NCBI GenBank assembly: GCA_040223615.1
Contig: JAVKFY010000031.1
Span: forward strand, 90,403 to 154,402
Direction: 5' to 3'
Source of the DNA: JAVKFY01 sp040223615
Lineage (GTDB): Bacteria; Pseudomonadota; Alphaproteobacteria; GCA-2731375
Length of the DNA stretch: 64,000 nt
A program made the position numbers and the translations under genes. A model generated the notes under the pieces. It did no database searches. It was not told where the DNA came from and saw nothing but the letters and a program-made list of their open reading frames with translations. Below are positions 54,459-64,000 of the stretch, in pieces (positions within the stretch are counted from its first letter, which is position 1; each line of letters opens with the position of its first letter).

Positions 54459-56612
54459 TCAGCCAAGTGTTTGTAGCACAATGCGGAACTTCACGGACGT
54501 GGAAGGCTCCACATCGCGGTCGCGGGTGAAACTCCGGTCCAGCACCACGCCGAACAGGATGCACTCGTCCTCGTAGGTCAGCGACGCGCCGTAGCGAATC
54601 ATGCCGCCGTCCGCCGTCAGGTCGCGCCGGCCGCTGGCGCCGAAGCGAAGGAACTTGGTCACCCGCCCGCGCAGCGCCAGGAAGAGCTCCTCGCGCGCCT
54701 GCAGCTGGTCGGCATTGAGTTCGCGGCTGAGTTCCACGTAGGTACCCGACAGCCGCAGGGCCTCGTTGCCGATGGAGCCGTAGATTTCGTTGCGCCGGAT
54801 CGCCAGGTTCTTGCGGTCGAGCCGGGTCCGGTTGGTCAACTCGATGAACGGCCACGGCGCCACCGTGACGCTGGTGACGTAGTCGGACCGGCGTTCGTCG
54901 AGGCCGGTGTCGCGCGCGAAGGTGTCGTCGTCCTTCAACCGGAAGGTCTGGCCGGCGATCGCGCTGACATAGCCGCCGTTCGGCGCCATGGCCGTCCAGC
55001 GCACGCCGGTATTCATCCGCGGCCCGCTCTCGATCCGGTCGTGGCCGGGAAACCGGTTCAGGCGGAACAGGTTGGTGTCGTCGAACTCCAGGCTCTGGCT
55101 GTCCTCGTTCGGGAACTCGTCGGAGTTGCCGACATAGGGCGCGGCGATCAGTTGTACGATCGGTTCGACGACGTGGGCCACGCGGCCGTCGCGCCGCACG
55201 AACGGCCAGCGCCAGTCCAGCGCCGCCAGCGGGTGGACGCGGCCGCCGGCGTCGTTGTCGGTCGGATCGGGCCGGTTGTTGCGGCGGACGTTTCCGTTGG
55301 TCCAGTAGGCGTCGCCGCGCAACTGGCCGGTCAGCGTGAAAAGCTGGCCCCAATCGTTCTGGAATGGCCTGGACCAGCGCCCGATGACCGACAGGCGGCG
55401 GCTGTCGGCGCCTTCGGACCGATACAGCGACACCGCGTTGGCGTCGACGCCGAAGCGGCCGCCGAACAACGCCCGGTCGGAGGTCCAGGAATAGTCCAGC
55501 AGCGGCGCGACCAGCGGTGTGGCGCCCTGATCGTCGGTGAGCTCCAGGCCCTGGAAGGCATAGGCGCTGGCGCCGGCGAAATCGCGCCCGCGAATGCCCT
55601 CCACGAAGATGTCGCTGGTCAGGGTGTCGGCGTCGCTGATCTCGTAGCGCTGCAGGTAGGTATCGTCGGTGGCGCGCTGCACGTCGAAGCCCCAGCGCCA
55701 ATGCCGGTCCAGGTCGAACCGCCCGAACCCGTCGATGTGGCCGCGAAACTCCTTGTCGTCGAGCGGCTCGTTGTTGTTGTCGCGCTGGTCGACATAGGTG
55801 CCGCTGGCGTTGATCTGGTACTGGCCGCGGTCGGTCAGCGCGCGGTACTCGCCGGCCACGACGACGCCTTCGCGGCTGGTGAAGGTCGGCGAGAAGGTCA
55901 GGTCGCGGTCGGTGTCGATCACCCAGTAGTAGGGCAGCAGAAACGTCGCGCCGAGGTCGCTGTTGGAGCCGAAGGTCGGCGCCAGGAAGCCGCTCTTGCG
56001 CTCCACCGACGGGTCGGCGTGCTGGAAGAACGGCGTGTAGGCGACCGGCACGCCCATCACCTCCAGCACCGCGTCCTGATAGCGTACGTGCTGGTTGACC
56101 TTGTCGTGGGTGACCTGCACGGCCTTGAGCTGCCACAGCGGCACCGCGTCGGCGCCCTCGTCCGGGCACAGGTTGCAAGGCGAGTAGACCGCCTTGGACA
56201 TCACCGTGCGCTCGTCGGGATAGCGCCGCGCGCCGTTCGCGGCCATCCGCGCGTTGTCGGCCATCAGCAACCGGATCGAGGTGACGAAGCCGTCGGTCAG
56301 CGCCTTGTCGAGCTCCAGATACTCCGCGAAGATCACCGTGCCGTCGGGCTCCAGCAGGGTGATGTTGCCCTGCGCCGTGACCACGCCAGTCTCGTCGTTG
56401 TAGGCCACGCGGTCGGCCAACAGAACGCGCTCGCCCTGCGACATCTCGACGTTGCCGATCGCCTGCACCACCGAGCCCTTGGTGTCGTAGGTGATCTGGT
56501 CGGCGCTCAGTAGGTAGGGCTGGTCGGAATCGAGCTGCAGCGGTTGCTGCGCGGTCGCCGGACCGGCCAGCAGCACTGCGAGCAGCACCAGCAGCGGCCA
56601 CGGCCGCCACAT
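54459..56612 (-). CDS. lptD: LPS-assembly protein LptD
   Basis: 717 aa outer-membrane protein that inserts lipopolysaccharide. Signal peptide (PLLVLLAVLLAGPATA), then an OstA/LptA-like N-domain (DQITYDTKGSVVQAIGNVEMSQG), then a CxxC pair (YSPCNLC), then the beta-barrel. 3 bp after lptG. Confidence 0.95.
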   Translation of the reverse strand: MWRPWPLLVLLAVLLAGPATAQQPLQLDSDQPYLLSADQITYDTKGSVVQAIGNVEMSQGERVLLADRVAYNDETGVVTAQGNITLLEPDGTVIFAEYLELDKALTDGFVTSIRLLMADNARMAANGARRYPDERTVMSKAVYSPCNLCPDEGADAVPLWQLKAVQVTHDKVNQHVRYQDAVLEVMGVPVAYTPFFQHADPSVERKSGFLAPTFGSNSDLGATFLLPYYWVIDTDRDLTFSPTFTSREGVVVAGEYRALTDRGQYQINASGTYVDQRDNNNEPLDDKEFRGHIDGFGRFDLDRHWRWGFDVQRATDDTYLQRYEISDADTLTSDIFVEGIRGRDFAGASAYAFQGLELTDDQGATPLVAPLLDYSWTSDRALFGGRFGVDANAVSLYRSEGADSRRLSVIGRWSRPFQNDWGQLFTLTGQLRGDAYWTNGNVRRNNRPDPTDNDAGGRVHPLAALDWRWPFVRRDGRVAHVVEPIVQLIAAPYVGNSDEFPNEDSQSLEFDDTNLFRLNRFPGHDRIESGPRMNTGVRWTAMAPNGGYVSAIAGQTFRLKDDDTFARDTGLDERRSDYVTSVTVAPWPFIELTNRTRLDRKNLAIRRNEIYGSIGNEALRLSGTYVELSRELNADQLQAREELFLALRGRVTKFLRFGASGRRDLTADGGMIRYGASLTYEDECILFGVVLDRSFTRDRDVEPSTSVKFRIVLQTLG

Positions 56613-56615
56613 CGC

Positions 56616-57737
56616 TCAGCCGTCCTCCAGGTGGAACAGCATCGCCATGCCGAGCATGGCGCAGACACCGGCGGGCGACCAAGCCGCCAGGATCACCGGC
56701 AGGTTGCCGGCGATGCCGAGCGCGTGGACCACGTCGGAGACGAAATAGAGCGTGAAACCGGCGCCGACCCCGACCGCGACCAGGACCCCGGTGAAGCCGC
56801 GCCGGGTCAGCCGCAGCGAGAAGGTCGCCGCCAGCAGCACCATGGCGCACAGCATCACCGGCGTGGCCAGCACGGAGTGCCAGTAGAGCTTGTGCCGGAT
56901 CGCAGAGAAGCCGGCCGCCTCCAGGACCTCGATGAAGCCGGGCAGGGCCCAGAAGGACAGCGTTTCCGGCGAGGCAAAGCTTTCCTGGATGCGTCCGCGG
57001 GTCAGTTCGGTCGGCAGCTCGTAGCGCTCGAACCGCTGTGCCGGCTGCTCCGGCTCGGTCAGCAGCGCGTCGGTAAGCGCCCAGTAGCCGTCCATCAGCC
57101 GCGCGCTCTTGGCGTCGATGCGGCCGCGATAGCTGTCGGCACCCTCATAGAGGAAAATGATGACGTCGCGCAGCTCCATGCTCTCGGCCGAGACGCCCAG
57201 CGCGTGGATCACCGACTGTCCGGTCGCGTCGGCCTGGCGCAGCCACAGCCCGGTCTTGGAGAAGGCAAGCAGGCTGGGGCGGCCTTCCAGGTACTTGGCT
57301 TCGAGTTGCTCGAAGCGCGAGATCATCACCGCGGCCAGCGGGTTGACCACCGTGACCACCACCGTGCCGAGCGCGAAGGCCAGCAGCAGCGCCGGGGCCA
57401 GGAACTGCCACGCCGAGACGCCGCCGGCGCGCGCCACCACCAGCTCCTGGCTGCGGGTCAGGCGCGAGAACGACCAGATCGCTCCGAACAGCGCCGCGAA
57501 CGGCAGCAGCTTCAGGGTCAGCGACGGCAGCCGCAGCAGGGTGAGTTGCAGCACCACGCCGAGCGTTGCCGCATCGCGCCCCGAGGACCGCCGCAAGGTC
57601 TCGATCAGGTCGGCCAGGAACACCAGTAGCACCGCGACCAGGAACACGAAGCCCAGGCTCATCAGGAAATGCCGGCCGAGATAGCGCGACAGCGTCGGCG
57701 ACAGCCGCAGGCTCAGGCCGAGCTGGCTCAGGCCCAT
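56616..57737 (-). CDS. lptG: LPS export permease LptG
   Basis: 373 aa with six membrane helices and a periplasmic jellyroll domain between helices 3 and 4. It forms the LptB2FG exporter with LptF. SRLTRSQELVVARAGGVSAWQFLAPALLLA is the conserved coupling region. Overlaps lptF by 10 bp; in-frame sequence upstream of 57737 lies in lptF. Confidence 0.94.
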   Translation of the reverse strand: MGLSQLGLSLRLSPTLSRYLGRHFLMSLGFVFLVAVLLVFLADLIETLRRSSGRDAATLGVVLQLTLLRLPSLTLKLLPFAALFGAIWSFSRLTRSQELVVARAGGVSAWQFLAPALLLAFALGTVVVTVVNPLAAVMISRFEQLEAKYLEGRPSLLAFSKTGLWLRQADATGQSVIHALGVSAESMELRDVIIFLYEGADSYRGRIDAKSARLMDGYWALTDALLTEPEQPAQRFERYELPTELTRGRIQESFASPETLSFWALPGFIEVLEAAGFSAIRHKLYWHSVLATPVMLCAMVLLAATFSLRLTRRGFTGVLVAVGVGAGFTLYFVSDVVHALGIAGNLPVILAAWSPAGVCAMLGMAMLFHLEDG

Positions 57738-58846
57738 CTGACAAGCTCCCCGACGCGCCGGCCGAGGCCGCGCCAGCGGTCGGTCAGCAGCAGCACGCAC
57801 ACCGCCGCCGGCAGCAGCAGGTTGAGGTAGATCAGCGGCGTCAGCGCCGGCACCTTGGCCGCGAGGTTGAGGAACCCGACCCCGGCCAGCCGCACCAGCA
57901 GCGCCGCCGCCAGCGCCGCCACCACCCGCCAGGTGTAGCCACGGCGCGAGAACTCGCCCGACATCAGGCTGGCCAGCGCGATCAGCGTGAACACCACCAC
58001 GTAGAGCGGCGAGGTCAGCCGGTCGTGCGCCTCGGCATAGAGCTGCGGCGCGTTGGCCTGGTCGTCGGCCGAATCGGTCAGGAATAGCAATTCGTGCAGG
58101 TACCGTTCCTGCGGCTCGCGCCACCAGGCGCTTTCCTGCGGCGTGAACTGGTTCAAATCCAGCGCGTAGCGGTCGAAATCCAGGGTCGAGAGCTGGCCGG
58201 TGGCGCGGTCCATCTCCTGGCGCGCGCCGTTGATCATGAGGAAGCGCGGTCCCTTGTCGGTCATGATCAGCGCGCCGCTCTGCGCCATCATGGTGACCGG
58301 CTTGTCGGCGTTGGAGCTGTCGTGCACCAGCAAGCCGAGCAACTCGCCGCCGCGCCGGGCCCGGATGTAGACGGTGAGCCGGTTGCCGATCGTGTTGAAG
58401 GTGCCTTCCTGCAGCAGCACGTGGGCCAGCGAACTGCGCAGCGTGGTCTTCATCTCGCGCAGTTCGCGCTGGCCGGCGGGACTGAGATAGAGCGTCAGGC
58501 AATAGCCGACGAAGGTCAGCGCCGCGGCGGTCATCAGGGCCGGACGGGTCAGCGAGCGGGTGCTGATTCCCGCCGCCCACATCACCAGCAGTTCACTTTC
58601 CGTGGTCAGCCGGTGGTAGGTGTAGAGCACCGCCGCGAACAGCGCGATCGGCAGCACCAGGGTCAGCAGGAACGGCAGCACCAGCGCGGTGATGTACAGG
58701 AACCAGCCGACCGACAGACCCTTGTTGACGATCAGGTCGACCGAGCGCAACGACTGGCTGAGCCAGAGGACGCCGGTCAGCGCGACGAAAAAGAACGCGA
58801 ACGAAGTCGCGAGCTGACGCAATATGTAGCCGTTCAACGCGTGCAC
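57728..58846 (-). CDS. lptF: LPS export permease LptF
   Basis: 372 aa, six membrane helices, YjgP/YjgQ family. LTTESELLVMWAAGISTRSLTRPALM is the coupling segment. GTG start (MHALNGYILRQLATSF). First gene of the minus-strand envelope series and divergent from pepA. A TATAGT hexamer lies just 8 bp before the start, but no good -35 accompanies it. Confidence 0.93.
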   Translation of the reverse strand: MHALNGYILRQLATSFAFFFVALTGVLWLSQSLRSVDLIVNKGLSVGWFLYITALVLPFLLTLVLPIALFAAVLYTYHRLTTESELLVMWAAGISTRSLTRPALMTAAALTFVGYCLTLYLSPAGQRELREMKTTLRSSLAHVLLQEGTFNTIGNRLTVYIRARRGGELLGLLVHDSSNADKPVTMMAQSGALIMTDKGPRFLMINGARQEMDRATGQLSTLDFDRYALDLNQFTPQESAWWREPQERYLHELLFLTDSADDQANAPQLYAEAHDRLTSPLYVVVFTLIALASLMSGEFSRRGYTWRVVAALAAALLVRLAGVGFLNLAAKVPALTPLIYLNLLLPAAVCVLLLTDRWRGLGRRVGELVRWA

Positions 58847-58977
58847 GGGCCGGACTATAGCGCCTTGGACAAGGGGGTGCAGCGCACAATCGCCTTGCGC
58901 CCGGCCCGGCCCGCCAGTATCCGTGAAGACTGTTTTCGCCGGTGCTGGCGTCGTTCCGATTCGATAGAGGGCAAGGA

Positions 58978-60471
58978 ATGAAGATCAGTTTCTCCGAGGC
59001 CAAGCTGCCGAGCGCGGGCGCGCTCGTGGTTGGCGTTCTGGCCGACCGCAAGTTGACGGCCTCGGCCCGCCGTGTCGACGCGGAGACCAAGGGCGCCGTG
59101 CAGCGCGCCCTGAAGGCCAGCCGCTTCACCGGCGCCAAGGGCCAGTGGCTTGAACTGGTGGCGCCGACCGGGCTGGGTGCCGACCGGGTGCTGCTGGCCG
59201 GGCTCGGCAAGCCGGCGGAAATCGACGCGCTTGCCCTGGAATCGGTCGGCGGCAGCGCCACGTCGAAGCTGCTGGCCAGTGGCCTGGAGAGCCTGACATT
59301 CCTGGTCGACCCGATCGAGGGCGCGGAAATCGGGCTCGCCGACGGCGCCGCCCGCGTCGCCTATGGCGCCAAGCTCGCTGCCTACCGCTTCGACCGCTAC
59401 CGCACCAAGGAGAAGGCCGACGCCAAACCCAGCCTGAAGACCCTGACGGTCGGTTCGGAGGAGGCCAGCGAAGCACGCAAGTCCTTCGCGCCATTGGATA
59501 AAATCGCCGATGGTGTGTTCTTCACCCGCGACCTGGTGAGCGAGCCGGGCAACGTGATCTACCCCGAAACCTTCGCCAAGGAAGCCCAGGCGCTGCAGAA
59601 GCTCGGCGTCGAGGTCGAGGTCCTGGGCGAGAAGCAGCTCGCCAAGATCGGCATGCGCGCGCTGCTCGGCGTCGGCCAGGGCAGCGAGCGCGAGAGCATG
59701 GTCGCGATTTTGCGCTGGAACGGCGGCCGCAAGCGCGACAAGCCGGTCGCCTTCGTCGGCAAGGGCGTCACCTTCGACACCGGCGGCATCTCGCTGAAGC
59801 CCGGACCGGGCATGGAGGAGATGAAGTGGGACATGGGCGGCGCCGGCACCGTCGCTGGCCTGATGAAGGCGCTGGCCGGGCGCAAGGCCAAGGTCAACGC
59901 CATCGGCGCCATCGGCCTGGTGGAGAACATGCCCGACGGCAACGCCCAGCGGCCCGGCGACATCGTCGCCTCGATGTCCGGCCAGACCATCGAGATCCTC
60001 AACACCGATGCCGAGGGCCGGCTGGTCCTGGCCGACGTGCTCTGGTACGTGCAGGATCGCTTCAAGCCGCAGTTCATGGTCGACCTGGCGACGCTGACAG
60101 GTGCCATCATCATCTCGCTCGGCAACGCCCATGCCGGCCTGTTCGCCAACGACGACGAGCTGGCCGAGCGGCTGTTCGCGGCCGGCAAGGCGGAGGGCGA
60201 GAAGGTCTGGCGCCTGCCGCTCGACGACGCCTACGACAAGATGATCAACTGCGACGCCGCCGACATGCAGAATATCGGCAAGGACCGCGGCGCCGGCTCG
60301 ATCACCGCGGCGCAGTTCCTGCAGCGCTTCGTCAACGACGTGCCCTGGGCGCACCTGGATATCGCCGGCGTCGCCTGGTCGAAGAAAGACACCCCGACCG
60401 TGCCCAAGGGCGGCACCGGCTGGGGCGTCCGCCTGCTCGACCGTCTGGTGGCCGACTACTACGAGCGGTGA
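58978..60471 (+). CDS. pepA: Leucyl aminopeptidase PepA
   Basis: 497 aa M17 metallopeptidase that trims N-terminal residues. The signature NTDAEGRLVLADVLWY and the metal-binding GKGVTFDTGGISLKPGPGMEEMKWDMGGA block are intact. ATG at 58978 with AAGGA upstream. The pepA-holC order is conserved widely. Confidence 0.97.
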   Translation: MKISFSEAKLPSAGALVVGVLADRKLTASARRVDAETKGAVQRALKASRFTGAKGQWLELVAPTGLGADRVLLAGLGKPAEIDALALESVGGSATSKLLASGLESLTFLVDPIEGAEIGLADGAARVAYGAKLAAYRFDRYRTKEKADAKPSLKTLTVGSEEASEARKSFAPLDKIADGVFFTRDLVSEPGNVIYPETFAKEAQALQKLGVEVEVLGEKQLAKIGMRALLGVGQGSERESMVAILRWNGGRKRDKPVAFVGKGVTFDTGGISLKPGPGMEEMKWDMGGAGTVAGLMKALAGRKAKVNAIGAIGLVENMPDGNAQRPGDIVASMSGQTIEILNTDAEGRLVLADVLWYVQDRFKPQFMVDLATLTGAIIISLGNAHAGLFANDDELAERLFAAGKAEGEKVWRLPLDDAYDKMINCDAADMQNIGKDRGAGSITAAQFLQRFVNDVPWAHLDIAGVAWSKKDTPTVPKGGTGWGVRLLDRLVADYYER

Positions 60472-60917
60472 GCGAGGTCGGCTTCTATCACCTGACCAAG
60501 TGGCCGCTGGAGACGGCGTTGCCGCGATTGCTGGAGCGCGTGCTCGGCGCCGGCCGCCGCGTGGTGTTGCTGGCGCCGTCGAAGGAGCGGGTGGAGGACC
60601 TGACGATCCATCTGTGGACCTACGATGCGGGCTCGTGGCTGCCGCACGGCTCGGCCCGCGACGGCCACGGCGAAGACCAGCCGGTCTACCTCACCGACAC
60701 CGAGGAGGCGCCGAACGGCGCCGACGTGCTGGTCGTGGTGGAGGGCATGCGGCCCGACTTCGCCGGTCAGTTCGAGCGCGTGCTCGACCTGTTCAGCGGC
60801 CGCGACGAGGACGCCGTGGCGGCCGCCCGCGAGCGCTGGCGGCACTACCAGGCCGCCGGCCACCAGCTCACCTACTGGCAGCAGACGGATTCCGGCGGCT
60901 GGCAGCAAAGGCAATAG
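60468..60917 (+). CDS. holC: DNA polymerase III chi subunit
   Basis: 149 aa. Chi links the clamp loader to single-strand binding protein. FYHLTKWPLETALPRLLERVLGAGRRVVLLAPSKERVEDL and the SWLPHG segment are typical. The GTG start overlaps the pepA stop by 3 bp. Its last 50 bp overlap the 3' end of the convergent membrane gene. Confidence 0.92.
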   Translation: MSEVGFYHLTKWPLETALPRLLERVLGAGRRVVLLAPSKERVEDLTIHLWTYDAGSWLPHGSARDGHGEDQPVYLTDTEEAPNGADVLVVVEGMRPDFAGQFERVLDLFSGRDEDAVAAARERWRHYQAAGHQLTYWQQTDSGGWQQRQ

Positions 60918-61365
60918 CCGCCAGCGCCAGCAGCTTGGCCGCCTCGGCGCCGACCGCGATGGCGTGCAGTGACGACGGCGGCGGGGTCTGCCCGGCCATG
61001 ATCATCTCGCCGCGTGCCGCCAGCACCGGGACCAGCCACAGCCCCTGCGCCGCCACGATGGCAGCCACCACGGCGAACAGGACCCAGGCGACGACGCTCG
61101 CCCGCCGCCAGGCCAGCAAGGCGAGCAGCGCTACCGCCAGCGCGATCTCGACCCGGTTCTGCAGCATGAAGGTGTAGCGGTTCACGTCCAGCGCCTGCGC
61201 CAGGTCGATGTGCGGCGACATGAAGTGCGCCGGCGTCGCGATGAACGCCACGCCGAGCCCGATCCCGAGCCAGATCAGCGCCAGGGCGGAGCTGAGAGCG
61301 TGGCGGAGGTTATTCAACAGGGCGAACACGTCGCGTGTCGTCACCGGGGACCAAAGTCGCCGCAA
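60868..61365 (-). CDS. Small four-helix membrane protein, function unknown
   Basis: 165 aa with four predicted membrane helices (ALSSALALIWLGIGLGVAFIA; EIALAVALLALLAW; VAWVLFAVVAAIVAAQGLWL; AAKLLALAAIAFAA). Family not recognised. TTG start preceded by GGAG at 6 nt, 3 bp after the ABC-F gene, so cotranscribed with it. Overlaps holC tail-to-tail by 50 bp. Confidence 0.75.
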   Translation of the reverse strand: MRRLWSPVTTRDVFALLNNLRHALSSALALIWLGIGLGVAFIATPAHFMSPHIDLAQALDVNRYTFMLQNRVEIALAVALLALLAWRRASVVAWVLFAVVAAIVAAQGLWLVPVLAARGEMIMAGQTPPPSSLHAIAVGAEAAKLLALAAIAFAASRRNPSAASR

Positions 61366-61368
61366 CCC

Positions 61369-63258
<1,890 letters not shown>

Positions 63259-63376
63259 GGCGGCGGCGTTGTAGACGAGGCGGGCGGGCGCTGTCGAGAC
63301 ACCCGGTTGCGGGCGTCGCGGGCGGCGGCTATAAGGCCGCCGAAATCCGCGATATTCCAACCAAGGACGCGCCGCC

Positions 63377-63799
<423 letters not shown>

Positions 63800-63806
63800 G
63801 GCAACG

Positions 63807-63829
63807 ATGCCCGGATCGAGTCCGGGCAT
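63807..63829 (+). repeat. REP-like palindrome after ndk
   Basis: ATGCCCGGA-TCGAG-TCCGGGCAT perfect 9-bp arms. Related half-copies lie near 4200 and 32561. May double as the ndk terminator. Confidence 0.8.
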
Positions 63830-63845
63830 GACGATTCCAGTCATT

Positions 63846-63877
63846 TGACGTCGTGGCCGGGCTTGACCCGGCCATCT
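63846..63877. repeat. REP-like palindrome related to the dksA/flgH inverted repeats
   Basis: Contains TGGCCGGG-CTTGA-CCCGGCCA (63854-63874) and shares its layout with the 32-bp repeats at 7370 and 7760. Confidence 0.75.
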
Positions 63878-63889
63878 CGTCTGCAGCCT

Positions 63890-64000
63890 TCAGCCCAGCG
63901 CCGGGCTGAACAGCGCGGCGTCGGCGGCGGCCGGCGCGTCGCCGTGCACCACGTCGCCGACGACGCGCACCTTGCCGCTGGCCAGCGCCGCCAGGGCGGC
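63890..64000 (-). CDS. 3' end of an unidentified gene (partial)
   Basis: An open minus-strand frame enters from the right edge and ends with TGA at 63890-63892, giving 36 residues (VRVVGDVVHGDAPAAADAALFSPALG at the end). Strong G/C at third codon positions supports coding. Too short to name. Confidence 0.5.
   Translation of the reverse strand, partial: AALAALASGKVRVVGDVVHGDAPAAADAALFSPALG

Noticed and set aside
54454..56850. 798-aa minus-strand frame overlapping lptD
   Set aside because: Out-of-frame reading of lptD with Arg-rich composition and no signal peptide.
58846..58882. Leaderless lptF transcript from TATAGT at 58854-58859
   Set aside because: The -10 is good, but no credible -35 lies 16-18 bp upstream, so the promoter is unsupported.

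Overview
The window looks like a chromosomal segment of a high-GC, flagellated alphaproteobacterium, most likely Rhodospirillales-like. The support is FlaF and FliX flagellar regulators, CckA next to flhB, MotE, full CtrA-type TTAA-N7-TTAA sites, a GAAC/GTTC-type LexA site at recA, and the conserved block rpsF-rpsR-rplI ... dnaB-alr ... radA-cvpA-purF. Species cannot be fixed from sequence alone. I saw no rRNA, tRNA, CRISPR array, prophage or complete insertion sequence.

Region 1 (1-29675) is a large flagellar and motility region in several oppositely oriented units. It holds flagellin with two flaF paralogues and flaG (plus strand), a secreted RTX metalloprotease, flgI-flgJ-flgN-like (minus), fliX and dksA (plus), a broken GIY-YIG gene between 32-bp inverted repeats, and flgF-flgG-flgA-flgH (minus). 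It continues with a long plus-strand series: fliL-fliM-DUF6468-motE-unknown 585-aa gene-FAD monooxygenase-cheZ-two motB-like genes-large TPR protein. Then come fliO-fliP (minus) and flgB-flgC-fliE-fliQ-fliR-flhB-cckA (plus). Regulation is readable in the DNA. Sigma-54 -24/-12 promoters precede flagellin, flgI and flgF. Each has a CGGCA-N5-TGCC element 70-90 bp upstream, resembling the FlbD (ftr) sites of Caulobacter. The flgB/fliO region carries CtrA boxes, with the same element just before flgB. CckA, the kinase at the top of the CtrA pathway, ends the flgB operon.

Region 2 (29676-32931) holds a cold-shock gene, an unknown 205-aa gene, an orphan ParB/Srx-fold gene, recA with a LexA-like site, and a gene-free stretch full of palindromic repeats.

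Region 3 (32932-44237, all minus) is one long housekeeping run: rpsF-rpsR-rplI-cfa-dnaB-alr-mlaE-mlaF-radA-cvpA-purF-SDR. Three DnaA-box-like sequences lie in front of dnaB.

Region 4 (44513-51018, plus) is the fatty-acid operon fabD-fabG-acpP-fabF followed by mltG, yicC, gmk and an SRPBCC gene. Region 5 (51176-58846, minus) is the outer-membrane biogenesis block lptF-lptG-lptD-surA-pdxA-rsmA. Region 6 (58978-64000) has pepA-holC (plus), an ABC-F ATPase with a small membrane protein (minus), ndk (plus), REP-like palindromes and the 3' end of one more minus-strand gene.

Most of the window is conserved housekeeping or flagellar content. The least explained parts are the motor operon extras (585-aa protein, 1146-aa TPR protein, MotB paralogue without the ion-binding Asp), the shared promoter element, and the GIY-YIG gene within inverted repeats.
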